A stretch of 64,000 nucleotides of DNA from Galerina marginata (Eukaryota; Basidiomycota; Agaricomycetes; Agaricales; Galerinaceae), in contig JAECYW010000021.1 of the NCBI GenBank assembly GCA_023014335.1, positions 1,240,001 through 1,304,000 on the forward strand, given 5' to 3'. The notes beneath the pieces were generated by a model. It had not been told where the DNA came from. It saw only the letters and a list, made by a program, of their open reading frames with translations, and ran no database searches. Of this stretch, positions 35,063-46,817 are shown piece after piece. The first letter of the stretch is position 1. The number at the start of each line of letters is the position of its first letter. The position numbers and the translations under genes were made by a program.

Positions 35063-37151
35063 TGTCGTGTTCGTAGTCTTCGTAATCGTAATTGTAGTCG
35101 TAACTTCTTGTCGGTGTCGTACAGTTTAAAAAAGCGTAAAAAAGCCGGTCGTTGAAAGAACAAAAGCAAAAAAAGAAGTCGTAGAACAAAAGCTTGAGTG
35201 AGTCGTAAAGATAAAAAGCCGGTCTTGTCGTTGATATTGTTGATGTTGTTGTTGTTAATGGTCAGTACACGCAGGTCTTCGTAGTAGTCGTAGTCGTCGG
35301 AACCGTGTCAGGGCCGTGAAAAGACTCGTGAGCTAGAAACGCGTTAATTGTTGTGTTTTCGAATGCAGGAACTCTCTATAATACAGCCCATCGATATCAT
35401 CAGCACACCGCCCACGAAAATCTCGCACACAACGTCCTCACCTAAGCAAAGCCCACTTCAAGCTTCAGGCTTTCCCTTCAACAGGCGAGCACAAGAGCAC
35501 CGAGCACCGAACCGCCCCAGACAAAGGAGCCGCTCAAGGTATCTTCTCGTTGGATCCAGAAGGGAGGTTCGCGTTGGGACTCGGATGGGAGAGAACAGAG
35601 AACAGCCCCGCTCCGCACAGCACAGGGTTGGGAAGTTCAACCACGTCACGGGACCGTTTAATTTCCTTTCCGGGTGAGCCTCGAGGCGGGGCGGAGGCAG
35701 TGCGTTACGTCAGCTGTTAAACGATCGAGATGATGGGATTGGATGATGGGGTGATGGGAAGCGGGACCAAATAACGCGTCGCGTCGCGTCGGGGAAAGAC
35801 GTCATTTCTGAGGTACGCTTAATTGGATAACGTACGTACGCTGTCGAGACTCGAACCTGCACAAACTCGTTTCTCGAATAGCAATTACATAAAGTCATGG
35901 AACTTGAAGCTTGAAGTACCGTGACCCTCCTCATGATTCATTGAACTCTTCAATGATAAAAAACTTGACAGAAATGCCTCCGCGATTTTGCATAAATGAA
36001 TTTCAAACACTCCTCAAATTCAAATTCTCCAACTACTTAAATGCCTATAATACCGACCAGCTTGAGAGCATGTGCGAATGATTAGATATCGAGCTGTGCC
36101 TACTGTCTTCGCCTCCGAGTTGCCCTCTTCCGAAGTCATCTCAGAACCTCAGGCGTTTGAATTTTTGTCTTTTCTCTAGGCCCTACTTATTAGTAGGCTC
36201 AGCCGCTTTGGTAGGTAGGTCTTCAGCGGGTCTTCATCTTCCAGTTCCCTACATACTTTGCTTCAAGTACCAGTTTTACAGTTTACTTCAGATACCTTCA
36301 AAGGCCTTCAAGTTTTATATAAACGATGAGCACACGCATTATCATAAACACTGGGCACTGCTCAACCGCTCACTCCGTCGTCGCCTCATCTCCGAGTCCC
36401 TATGTCTCGACTCGACGTCGCTGTTTATCATATTATCACCTTCCGAATACTATAAGAACACGCATAGGCTCCGGTTATGTGCCTGAGGCCCGTGGAGAGT
36501 CGGGATTCAGATGGAGGGCGGTTGGTTGGACTCGACTGGAATGGACTGGACTAGGTGCGGAGTGGCGGCAGGGGCTACGTTGCCATTAAAAAGGTCAAGC
36601 TGCTGGCCCATTGGGATCTCGACTCAGAGAAAATGGTGGATATTAGTGCACGTTATCATATTAAGATATGGAAATTCCATACTTACCTTTTTTCCGTCAT
36701 GCAAGTTGGTGAGCAAAAAACATCTAGCGACTCTAGCGGTTATAATAGCCAGTTCTTGTTGTATGTCCAAAACCTTTCTACTTCAACACGGGTTTGCTAG
36801 CCTCCCCAGAACCATCAACTCCGAAAAATCGCAGCCAATAAGGCAGCTCCGATATTTCACCGCATTAGAAAATATCCATGAGCTTTCTAAATTCTAAATG
36901 AAAGGCTGCCGTCTCAGAAGCCTCACTGAGCGGTCACACAGCTTGATAGGACCACGTTGTATTTTTGAGAACAAGACAGATACGAGTACGAGCGTAACGG
37001 TAAGAATGAAGAAGGATCTCCCTATCATTACTGTCCGATCATCGCGTGAGTTGAATAAGATAAGATAAGAAACCAAGAGAAGCGTCCGTGAGTAAGGCTG
37101 GCGGCCAGGCTTACACTAGACCACCCTTAACGTTCAACTGCCACCTATCCC
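35063..37151. other. Intergenic region (divergent promoters)
   Basis: About 2.1 kb between the giant gene's start and the DUF6593-like gene. The part next to 35062 has CNN-type microsatellite (near 35030-35110 and 35230-35290, GTTGTT/GTAGTA runs). Short open frames near 36150-36900 do not form a consistent gene. Confidence 0.45.
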
Positions 37152-37937
37152 ATGTACGAACAATCCACAGACTCAGAAAGCACCCTCCTCCCTCCTCCTC
37201 CCCCACCCACAATCTCACTTGTCTTCTCCACACCAAGCGTAACAAACTCAACTCTCCTCGTCGATGCGAGACCAATTGTGAAGATATCCACCACCGATGC
37301 AGCAGGAGATCACACAACTATTTCCGACGCCCAGACAAAAGAGCTTCTCGTGGACATCCAGCACCGCACCCTCAGGTCGGATACTGTGACATTTACGCAC
37401 CATTTCAATGGAAAACCATTGAAGTTGAAGGAATGGTTGAAGGAACAGACTTTGGGCGATGGGCGGTGAGCATAAATTATCTACTATTCCCTTGTCTAGG
37501 GTCGTGTTTTTGGGTTTTTATGCCTGTGTTGGTAGCCCAGGGTGGACCATGGAAACGTCAGTAGGGAGCTTCATTTGGCGCCCGGATGTTTCGTTTCGTT
37601 TGGCAGTAAGTCTCCTCCTTCCCATACAATGCTAATAAGCCTCAGTAAAACCACACTTGTTCTCCAGTTAAGACCAGTCGTCGACGGAGAAACGGCCCAA
37701 CCGATAGCATGGGCCCAGCTCCAAACCCACTCAACCCCTCTCACATTGCTTATCTCTCGCGGCATTGACACCCAGTCCATCCGCGATGAAATCGTCGCAT
37801 CTTTTATCATACTAGAGCAGCGCATGCGGATGAATGAGAAAGGGTACGCCAAGGCCGACGGTTGGTTCGCTGTTCACCGTACTGTGCTTGGACACCCGGC
37901 CCATGCTGAGGATCTAGGATTTGGCACCAGGAAATGA
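37152..37937 (+). CDS. DUF6593-like protein, 236 residues
   Basis: Two exons: 37152-37465 and 37541-37937, phase consistent. A Pro-rich start is followed by a compact beta-rich fold: STLLVDARPIVKISTTD, then KELLVDIQHRTLRSDTVTF, LKLKEWLKEQ, TTLVLQLRPVVDGETAQPIA, and a C-terminal helix DEIVASFIILEQRMRMNEKG. Order and spacing resemble DUF6593, a single-domain family that is abundant in Agaricomycetes and of unknown function. A 40-base stretch near 37608-37647 has intron-like ends, but removing it would break the frame, so it is kept as coding. No signal peptide or membrane segment. Confidence 0.7.
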
Positions 37938-38462
37938 TCTTACTACATTTACCATTCTCCTCCAAGATCTATTAATGGTGGTTAAATTCTTCAGATGCTA
38001 TTTGAGAGATTTATGGCCGCTTAATTAAGCAGTGCATAATAAGGTACCGGTCTTGGATGGTCGTGGTGAAAAATGTCGTTGTGGTCCTGCAGTTAGTAGT
38101 GTGACTGCGGGCTAAAAAGAAGGAAATACTGACAAAATTCCACCACATGAGGCAAAAGAACACAGACACCGGAGAAGGAGTGTCCGAAGGGAGTATGCTC
38201 ATAATATGAACGATAAAGAACAATGCAGCCATGATGGATATAGAAATAAGCGCCCGTCAAATACGACCATTTCTCCAATCACCGCGAGTTCCTAATTGCG
38301 ACCATGTCTCCAATCACCGCGAGTTTCTAATTGCTTCATACTCGTACAAATAATACCCGCTCTAGCTCAGGGGGATTAGATTTCAATAACTGAAAGTGCT
38401 ACTTTAAAATTATAAATATGCGATACTTGTAATGTAGTCATAGTCAGAACCTCTCTATGTAG
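37938..38462. other. Intergenic region with a tandem duplication
   Basis: Convergent 3' ends of the DUF6593-like gene and the kinase-like gene. It contains the 35-bp duplication at 38265-38334; nothing else stands out. Confidence 0.5.
38265..38334. repeat. 35-bp tandem duplication
   Basis: Two adjacent copies (38265-38299 and 38300-38334) starting GACCAT and ending CTAATTGC, differing at two positions. Confidence 0.85.
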
Positions 38463-39711
38463 CTACTCGTCAACCTGGCCATTTCCCGCTTCAGCAGACG
38501 TGAAACTTTGAGCGAGCCTTGAAAATTGCAGAACCCCCACCCAACCGGTGACTACGTCCATGTTAGGACGGTCCTTAGGTTCGTGACTCCAGCACTTCGT
38601 CAACAAGTCCCAAATATCATCCGTCATCTGAGCAGACTCAGGACGCGATGGCCGTATTCCTGAAGTAATATCCATTATCACGCCGTATACGTGTCGTCGA
38701 TGAGAAAAGGGCGGATTCCGGGCGATTATCTACCACAGACATTAGCTCCCAAAAGATGAAGGACGATACAGGAACCTGACACTAACCTCCAGAGCCGTCA
38801 TTCCAAAACTATGGACATCATTGGGCGGAGTGAGAGGATAAGTATCCTCGGTGTGCTCATCCGGAGTCGTGTTGATCAATTCAGGCGCCATCCATCTTGC
38901 TTCGTTCAGGCTTTCGCGTGTATTTGCCGTGGTTAGGTCAACAGGATACGGCAGATTTCGCATTCCAAGATCGGATAGCTGAGGTTCTCCATTGTCAGAA
39001 ATTAGAATATTCGACTGTTAATAAGCGTCGTTAAACTTCTATATCTCGATAATCAAGGAAACACTTACCCCTTGAACTTTGCCATGAACGATCGGTGGTT
39101 TTCTACTGTGCAAGTATTGCAAACCGCTGGCTACGCCACACAACTATCCCAACAGATGAGGAAAGAAAACAAAGATCGATATACAAAAGGCTCACAATAT
39201 GAAGAATATCGGCGTTTTGACATCGAGATATGAATTCATTCACATTCCCGTGCCGATACTCTGGCAGTACAAGAGCAGGGATGGAGGAATCGCTCTGCGT
39301 CAGACCAACAAACTTGGCTATGTTTGGATGTGAGCTAGCCGCCTGCCACGCACATAATTCGACTTCGAGCCTCTGCATTACGATGTTAGAATAATAAGCA
39401 GTGTTTTTAGGTTGGGAAGATCATGCCTTCTTGAAGTTTATTTGCGAGCTTTGATCCATGCCTACTGAGCGCCAGGATTTGACGATCACCTTATCCTCTC
39501 CTAGTTTCCCTTTGTACAGGTTTGTATAAAGGGGCATTAGAAACGGGTCGTTTTCACGGATGAGTTGACGAGGTGACATGTTGCAATATTCCATGTCTTG
39601 TTGCGGTACCGGTTGAGCGCGTATAAGTAGGGGACTGAAACAATGAAGGACAACCCTTTGTATTACTTCTTCCTCGGCGTCAACCAAACTGCAACGTGTC
39701 ATCATGCCCAT
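38463..39711 (-). CDS. Protein kinase-fold protein, probable pseudokinase
   Basis: Five exons: 39711-39427, 39372-39196, 39143-39069, 39014-38787 and 38729-38463, giving 343 residues. Kinase landmarks in order: degenerate Gly loop (LYKGKLGEDK), the ATP-binding Lys in VIVKSW, hinge ALVLPEYRHGN, catalytic loop VHGKVQGSNIL, metal-binding LSDLG, MAPEL, the F-helix segment NDVHSFGM, and the terminal Arg in KDRP. The catalytic-loop Asp, normally in HGD or HRD, is Lys (HGK). The family would therefore be expected to lack phosphotransfer while perhaps still binding nucleotide, since the Lys, the loop Asn and the DxG Asp remain. The intron at 39426-39373 begins GC, not GT, and no GT is near enough to replace it. 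Kinase-like proteins of this tyrosine-kinase-like type are greatly expanded in mushrooms. The N-terminal 60 residues are unassigned and an upstream exon is possible. Confidence 0.82.
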
Positions 39712-41109
39712 TAAAACTTGAATAGGCGCACAAGTTAGTAGGGTGAATGCCCACGTTTTTTGAAGGAAGTTTTCCAGAAGGTGTGTCCAAGTACCCGCTC
39801 TTATAGGAAGGTGGATGACTGTGCACCGAAAGCAGTGTCAGTAATTGGGAGAACCGGTTTGCCGTCACATCTTTGTTGATCCTCGTAATTACAATTACCT
39901 CCTATTCTCAGCCACTTCTATGAATAATTGAATGTCATCGGGTATGAAAAAGACTTACGAATGACTCCGCTCATATACCACGAAACCAGTAGCTGGGACT
40001 GCTATTTGAGGGAAACCTCCTGAGCTCGGGGGTTTGTCAATCACGTAGGTGTTTTGAAAAGGCGCCAACAAAATGCAATGGTTCTCCGGTCATCTATGGG
40101 GACAGGAAACTGCCCATTCGTGCAAGGTGAGGTTCTTGCTCAACGTCGTTGTTGGTTGAGACAGAGTACGATGTTCGGTTTGAACCGTGCCGATAGCTGT
40201 ATGTTGCACCGCCACATTATGAGCTCTCTTGGTCTTCCTTTGCACGACAATGCACAGACAATTTGATTATTGTTATGCCATCCCACGCTGTATTCGAGTC
40301 TCTGGACGAACGGCTTTTGCAGGCAGAATCGATATATCGTGAATGGCACTCTCACAAGCTCAAAACAGCTGAATTGGTCCTTGAAGCTACCTCCACCTTT
40401 CACGTCGAAAAGTTCTCAAAATTTTCATCCTATCAAGCATCAACCGAGTCAGAAATCCTTGCGTTAATGTGGCAAGGAAGGGAACAGAAGACACCCTAAA
40501 AATATCAGCCCCTTTCTCTGAGGCATTGTCTAACTCCTCTCTCAACGCTGACTGCCTTTTTCGGTACGATAGTCACTTCTTTTTCCACCTTCCTGTGAGG
40601 CGAGTTCAAGGCTAAACACTGCTCCTAGGCATCTGCAGTCTGACCTATCTTGCTGACCGATATTCGGATGACACGCAAGATATTGGTCTAGAGAATGTCT
40701 AATTGGCCAGCTTTTTTTTTCTTTGTGAAACTGCGCATGGGCGACGGAAACGTGGCCGGAGGATGACGGACAACGACCCCGATATGGATTGCTCAGCGCC
40801 CGCGGTGACCTGAAGTGCCATCTGTGGGATTTGTGTCGGTCTATTTTGTCGGTCACGAGAGACCATTCCACAATGAGGTCCCGACCAAAACGGCCCACGG
40901 ATATCCTGACTCTTAACCATCATCTTACCGGCCCCGTTTTCATTTATTTTGAAAAAATTTGCCCACTGGACTCACCCATTGTATCCCATACCTTCTGGTG
41001 CCACTCCAATTGTCTTCAAGCTAGGAAATCGACATGATGTGGGATTTTGGAGGTCATGGTCAAGAAACGAGGGCTCGAAGTCGAAGCAGATCTCCTCAGC
41101 CTCCTCAGA
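39712..41109. other. Intergenic region (divergent promoters)
   Basis: About 1.4 kb between the kinase-like gene and the metacaspase. A 78-codon open frame at 40263-40499 (+) looks helical, but it lacks supporting splice sites or promoter and is not called. Confidence 0.4.
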
Positions 41110-43450
41110 TGAGGGTCCCTAGCCCAGCGTACGCATTGTATCCTTCTTCGTCTTGACGCTAGTCTAACGTTCAAGTGGCACTAGCTTCCCGATAGCGTGA
41201 GTGAACTTTAGAAATTCTGTGCACTATGGAGTGCATTTCTGAATCCCTCTCTTCAGGCGGACGAACTCTCATCCTAGCCCCAACTCATATGGATATGGCA
41301 TTCCTGCCAGTTCATCTTATCCACAAGCGCCACCACCGTCTCCGTATTCGCCTTATTACTCGTAAGTACAAGACTTCCAAGTACAACAATGCTGAAATAT
41401 GTCGAATATACAGGTCCCACGACTATCCATCAATGCCGCGCGCTGGTCCAGCGCCTCCACAACCACACTACCCTGCCCCTCAAGTCATCCACGTTATCCA
41501 CCATTCGTCCCACCACTCGCACAAGCACAAAAAACATCGCAGTCACTCGCACTCGCGCGCGCATAGTAACCCTCCAACGCCAATATCGGCCTCAACATCA
41601 TATCAATCTGCTCCAGTTATTCCACCAGCACCTTCTCCGCGTGTTCATTTCTCGTCTTCGCAGCCGGCGGCACAACATAATGTCTTGCTTAAGCCGCCCC
41701 CACGAAATCGGGTACACTCCCAGCCGACGGTCCCAACTTCGATGCCAGCTCCGACTTATGCTCCAGTACCGACTCATGCCCAAGTTCCGACTCATGCCCA
41801 AGTTCCGACTTATGCCCCCAATTTGGAACCTCTAAACCCTCTATTTCAATATTCAAAATGTACGGGAAGGAAAAGGGCGCTCTGTGTAAGTTCCAGCTTA
41901 ATGGCAAGAAGAAGAAATTTACCCGTTTTTGTTTTGCAGATCGGGATCAATTACAGAGGACAAGCCAACGAGCTGCGTGGATGCGTGAACGACGCCAAAA
42001 ATGTCCGCAATTTCTTAATTCGTGCGCCTTTTTTTTTTTCTTCCGGTAAACCATGACTCATCGTACTTCAGGACAAGCAGGCTACGATCCGAAAGAAATT
42101 CTCCTCCTAACAGACGACGCCAAAGACGGCCGCAACCTACCCACAAGAGACAACATAATCGAAGCGATGCGTTGGCTCGTCCGCCACGCCAAAACCAATG
42201 ACTCCCTGTTTTTCCACTGTAAGCATTACGAAAGGATCGGACCTAAGTGCCCACTCATCTCATCCCCTTGGCAGATTCGGGCCACGGAGGCCAGACGCCC
42301 GACCTAGATGGAGACGAGGTCGACGGATGGGACGAAAGTCTGTCTTGATCCGTGTCTATTTACGTTAACCTCGGAAGCTGACGCCGCCTTGTGACCCACA
42401 GCGATTTATCCTGTCGATTTCAAAACGAAAGGACATATTGTGGATGATGTAGGTCATCTGTCTCTCAGTCAACTCCTAAGCTTATCCATGCCTGACAGCA
42501 AATGCATGAAATTATGGTAAATTCATTTCAGATTTTGGTTGGATTGACAGCTTTAACGCGACTCCGCCTAGGTCAAGCCTTTACCTCCAGGATGTCGCCT
42601 GACGGTATGCCGCATATCTACGCTCTCTTTTCCGCATTTGCTTACAACCCACTTCCAGGGCCTTTTCGACGTAAATATTCTGTCTTTGATGGCATGAAAA
42701 ATGCGACTTATACTTTCTCGCAGGCTTGCCATTCAGGAACTGTCTTGGGTTTGTCTAAACACATCTAGTTCATAATTTTGTCCTGACCTATCTCCATTAT
42801 AGATCTACCATACATCGTACGTACAAACCAAACACACATCACGAATCATACTGACCCTTTCCCCTGCAGTACTCGTCACATGGGCGCTTAAAAGGAAGCC
42901 ACATCAGCGCCAGAGCACGAGCCAGTAAATCGACGCCCGCCGACGTGGTAGGTTTATCATTCCTGTCACACACCACCCTTCATTTCTTAACGGTTTCACA
43001 GATCTCCTGGTCAGGCTGTAAAGACGGTCAGACAAGCGCGGACACCTTCGCCGGCGGTGTTGCTGTAGGCGCCATGAGCCACGTAAGTATACCTTTCTCC
43101 TCAGATGCAAGTATACTGGTTCTTATCCGTCGATTCTATCTAGGCTTTCATCACGGCTCTCAGTCAGTTGTCTCTTAATTTCAATAGATGATGATCCTCA
43201 CTAATTTTAATAGCCAATAAACCCCATCAAACGTACCAGGAGCTGCTCCGTTCCGTCAGGTAGGTCCTTCCCTGGAGATGCAGTAAAAGATGATTATGAA
43301 CGGCTTTTACAGGTTGATCCTCCATCCACGATTCAGCCAGCGGCCACAGCTAGGAAGCTCCCATCACATTGTAAGCTTGCTTACTCCTCGAGACAATCTG
43401 AATTGGTAAATTTTTTTTTTCAGAATACTAATCTGCAGTTCATCATTTAA
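41110..43450 (+). CDS. Metacaspase (type I, caspase-like cysteine peptidase)
   Basis: Eighteen exons: 41110-41129, 41257-41361, 41414-41885, 41940-42021, 42072-42218, 42275-42337, 42402-42448, 42499-42516, 42572-42604, 42659-42670, 42724-42748, 42803-42816, 42870-42947, 43002-43082, 43144-43162, 43214-43259, 43313-43370 and 43424-43450, giving 448 residues with all phases consistent. The N-terminal third is a Pro/Tyr/His/Gln-rich prodomain with three [10 protein letters not shown] repeats (near 41753-41820). The peptidase domain begins RKRALCIGINYRG; the catalytic His is in YSGHGGQ near residue 280 and the catalytic Cys in DACHSG near 335, followed by VLDLPYIYSSHG and the C-terminal [11 protein letters not shown]. 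Metacaspases cleave after Arg/Lys, usually need calcium, and act in stress, proteostasis and cell death. Exon 10 is only 12 nt and encodes GLFD just before the Cys exon. The first exon (MRVPSPA) and the start are the weak part of the model. Confidence 0.9.
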
Positions 43451-43719
43451 CTTTTCTCATTTTTTTGTCGTGAAATCTTGCTTTCGATCGTTGACGTCTG
43501 CTCTGGATACTAGTATAAAAGAACTACTCTAATTTATGGCTGTCGTAATATGTACCATAACTTATACGCTGTACAACCTGTGTCGTAAGTCATCAAATAG
43601 GTGACCAGAAAAATCAAAGTTTGTTAAACCACCTTTCGCAACCTTAAGCGTCTTTACTAAATGGCACCCATACCACATTCCAAGCATTCAATTTATTTCA
43701 ATTTCAACACCCTATTCAC

Positions 43720-45093
43720 CTACATACTCCTCTTAACCAACTCCCCATCCAGCGAAACCTCCACCAACTCCGGCCAAATCCCAACATTCCCCTGCCAAAG
43801 CCCATAAACCAGCTCCGGCGCACCCTTCACACACTCCAGCACCATCTCACTCACCGCAGGAAAAGCAGCAGCCATCGCCTCCCCCGCCGCCAAACTCACA
43901 TCCAAGCCCTTCAACACCAACCTCCGCAGCTCAACAAAAACCACCAGCGGGCTCGCCCCAAGCATAACCACCAACCCCACCATCGCCTCCTGGCTGAGCC
44001 CCGCCAGCTCGAGGTCCTGCAGGGTATGATACAAGCTCAGCGTGAAGAACAGCGTGTATATATCCTGATGCTCGTCCGGCGGGCCCGCGCACCGCAGTTC
44101 CGATAGGGAGAGTGTGGTGACTGACGACGCGTGCTGTTTTATGAGCCGCCGGACGTAGGGCAGCCCGCCGGGGATCATGACGCGGTGCAGGACGAGCCGG
44201 CTGACGCGGGTTTTCATGAAGAGGTGGAAGTGGTTCTGGTATGAGAGGAAGGTGTCGCGCAGTGCGACGTGCTCGAGGCGCCAGCGGGGGAAGGCGGAGA
44301 TGGGGACGCCGTCGACGCGGAGGGTCGTGAGGTGTGGTGCGACGAGGCTGAGGTCGGGCGGGAAGAACGGTTGGACGCATTGCGGGATCGCGCTGGCGGT
44401 GCTGGCGGACGTGGTGGAGTTGCTTGGGAGGACTTGCACGAGGTGCAGATGGGTTAAGGGCGTGTAGGCGGTGTCGTTTGGGGAGGAGGAGAGGTTGCGT
44501 TCGAGGAAGACGTCGAGGACGGCTGTGATCACGAGCTCGCTGCTCATGAGGCGGAGGGAATGCAACCGCTGGATGTGCGGGAGCAGCACGCGGCGGATGT
44601 TTTCTTCATACCGTGATTTTTGGATCCAGGATAAGGGGAGTGGAGGGTCGTCGAGGCTGAATGCGATATCCAAGTTTATAGGCAGATCGGCGGAGCGGGA
44701 AAGGAAGAGGGCGGTCGTGTCTGTCGCTTTGACGTCGGTGTAGTTTCTGCTAACGAAAGCATTACGGCCGAGGGTTAGCCTCGTCCAAAGAGCTTGCAAG
44801 CCGATGGCGACATATCTCCATCTTGCACAAACATGTGAAAGGGCGATGCAGTGGAGGAGGAAGTCCTTCTGGGAAGGAAGGGCGCAGAAGTTCGTGGTAT
44901 CTGCGGGAGGTGCTGCGTGGGTTCCTGCAGCTTCGGCAGCAGCAGAAGCACTCGTCCTGCTGGAGCTAGGCGCCGGAAATTGCGCAGTGTGTGGCGAGTG
45001 GCGTTCAGCGATATGACCCACCTCAGCAGCGCTGAGCTCGAAGATAGCGCACAGTATCTCCGTAGGCAGCTCATGCACAGCTGGCATCCCCAA
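43720..45093 (-). CDS. F-box protein with Leu-rich C-terminus, 457 residues
   Basis: A single exon without introns, unlike most neighbours. The F-box is split by an insert: HELPTEILCAIFELSAAE at residues 6-23, then a Ser/Ala-rich insert, then ALSHVCARWRYVAIGLQALW near 84-104. This two-part form is typical of Agaricomycetes F-box proteins. The remainder has short Leu-rich units (HIQRLHSLRLMSSELV, LTHLHLVQVLP, LTTLRVDGVPI, LQDLELAGLS, LRRLVLKGLDV) consistent with irregular leucine-rich repeats that would bind the ubiquitylation target. No target is indicated. The ATG at 45093 is the first in frame and lies just before the F-box. Confidence 0.88.
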   Translation of the reverse strand: MGMPAVHELPTEILCAIFELSAAEVGHIAERHSPHTAQFPAPSSSRTSASAAAEAAGTHAAPPADTTNFCALPSQKDFLLHCIALSHVCARWRYVAIGLQALWTRLTLGRNAFVSRNYTDVKATDTTALFLSRSADLPINLDIAFSLDDPPLPLSWIQKSRYEENIRRVLLPHIQRLHSLRLMSSELVITAVLDVFLERNLSSSPNDTAYTPLTHLHLVQVLPSNSTTSASTASAIPQCVQPFFPPDLSLVAPHLTTLRVDGVPISAFPRWRLEHVALRDTFLSYQNHFHLFMKTRVSRLVLHRVMIPGGLPYVRRLIKQHASSVTTLSLSELRCAGPPDEHQDIYTLFFTLSLYHTLQDLELAGLSQEAMVGLVVMLGASPLVVFVELRRLVLKGLDVSLAAGEAMAAAFPAVSEMVLECVKGAPELVYGLWQGNVGIWPELVEVSLDGELVKRSM

Positions 45094-46817
45094 TTTCGCC
45101 CTCTTTCAGGCCTTCCAGCGGGTTAACTGAGATTAGATAGAAGCCTAGTTCGCAAGTGGCCCGAACGGAAGGCGGAAAAGCGGAAAGCGGAATGGCGAGG
45201 CGCTCCGCGTCGACGTCCGTGAAAGCCAAGTAAGGAGAAAGTGCCTGGATCCTGGGGTGTAGCGGTTCGTTCGCTGAGATTGGGTAGATGAAGAGGCAAA
45301 AAGGAACCCCACTACACCTCGGTAAGTATGCCCAGGCTGGCTGCGCAGAGTGCCAGTGCCAATGCCAGTGCCAGAATCGTGACGTTGACGGTTGATGGTC
45401 GTCGGGATCAGGAGATATCGAATCTGCACTCGTCCTCGAAGCTGCAAGCTGCTGCAGGTCGAAAACCTCCAGTGGGCTGTTGATTCCAGGCCGATAATTT
45501 ATAGCACACGATATGATGCCATACCCGCTTAACCTGCTCAAAGGTACCCAGCACGGGTATCACATCAGTGGATGCTTTACAGCCTGACAAATACCGGCAA
45601 AGCTCGCTTTGTTCCCAAAGAATCAGGCGCGGCCCATGGAGGTGGCGGGCGCGTAGAAGGGAACCTTTCAACGTTGTTGTTTTGGCCTTTGGGAAACGGC
45701 GTCTTCGAGAATTCGATGCTTGTCGTCCTTTTGGTGCTCCCTTTCATTCGCCTATTCTGGGATTTCAAACTCATTTTAAAAGTCAGCCCCGAGACGAATG
45801 ATCGCCGGGAACTCTCTCTTCACTGGAATCTCCGCGTACCTCCCCAAATGTGCCTCTGCCAGTGTTATATCCTCTTCAAACTGCATGTCACCTCAGGCGG
45901 CTTAGCACAGATCTCGATCGATTACGAGGACAAAAAGTCAATTTGACTGAATCTATCCGGTCACAGTGTGCTCGATCGAGAGTATCGAAGATATTACCTT
46001 TGCCAAGTTCTCCGTTCTCCGTTCTCCGTTCTCCCCCCATAACAAGCCTTGGAATAATCCCTTTCAAGACGCATCGTCTCTAGAATCAGTTCAGAACTTC
46101 AGAATCCTGACCACCTTTTCCCCAGAGTCTGTCTGATTGACAAAAGGCCTACAAGGTCCAGGCAGTTGGACTTTCTCCGTCTCTTGTTCCGCGAGCCTGT
46201 CCGATTGACAGAAAAAAGGACGACAAGGCAGTTAATTATAATTTATCAGGCATCGGTGAACGTCGTCCAAGCCACAAAGGCAATTAAATCCTTATGTAAA
46301 TCCTCACAATAAATCAAGCATAATCAATCAACTACAGTCAACAATCTACAGTTGCGCCCAATTTGAATCTGGGCTGCACAGCGCAACGAGTGAATCGGAC
46401 AGGCCTGAGGCAGGATGATTAAATTAATTAAAATAATACAAAAATACTCTATCATAGTTAATTATATAGACTCATTCCGCATTCCGGTTGGTGGCTAGTC
46501 TAGTAGGGTAAGGGTGGGGGTGAGGAAGGTATCGTGGTATGGCGTTGCATGAGATGAGATGGGTCGATGTGTGGGTTTGATATGTGGGTAAGGAAAGAAA
46601 TTATGAGAGAGAGAGAGAGAGAGAGAGGGAAGGCATGGTGTGCGAAGAAATAAAGCACTGTCATACAACCAAAGAATAGAAAAGAAAAGAAAAAAGAAGG
46701 AAGGCGCTATCCAGAGCTTCTTGGGTTCGTAGTAGTAGTACAGCGCGAGCGACGCATCCGAGAGTGGTAGTGGACCCGCGCATTTTTGTCTGGTTCGAAG
46801 TTGATCCAAGTCCAACC
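45094..46817. other. Intergenic region
   Basis: About 1.7 kb. It holds a short triplicated CGTTCTC motif near 46012-46033, a GA-repeat near 46605-46630 and AT-rich stretches. Open frames near 45570-45950 show no coherent protein. Confidence 0.45.

Noticed and set aside
35835..35870. B-box-like GGTTCGAGTCTC on the minus strand
   Set aside because: No A box upstream and the T-stem does not pair.
37608..37647. Possible 40-base intron in the DUF6593-like gene
   Set aside because: Removing it breaks the reading frame before the best-conserved segment; kept as coding.
38355..38380. A-box-like TAGCTCAGGGGG
   Set aside because: No B box or T-arm downstream within tRNA distance.
40263..40499. 78-codon helical open frame upstream of the metacaspase
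   Set aside because: No promoter, splice or family support; length is within chance for this composition.
42541..42604. Alternative metacaspase exon using acceptor GACAG near 42550
   Set aside because: It puts the segment out of frame; the acceptor at 42571 restores [11 protein letters not shown].
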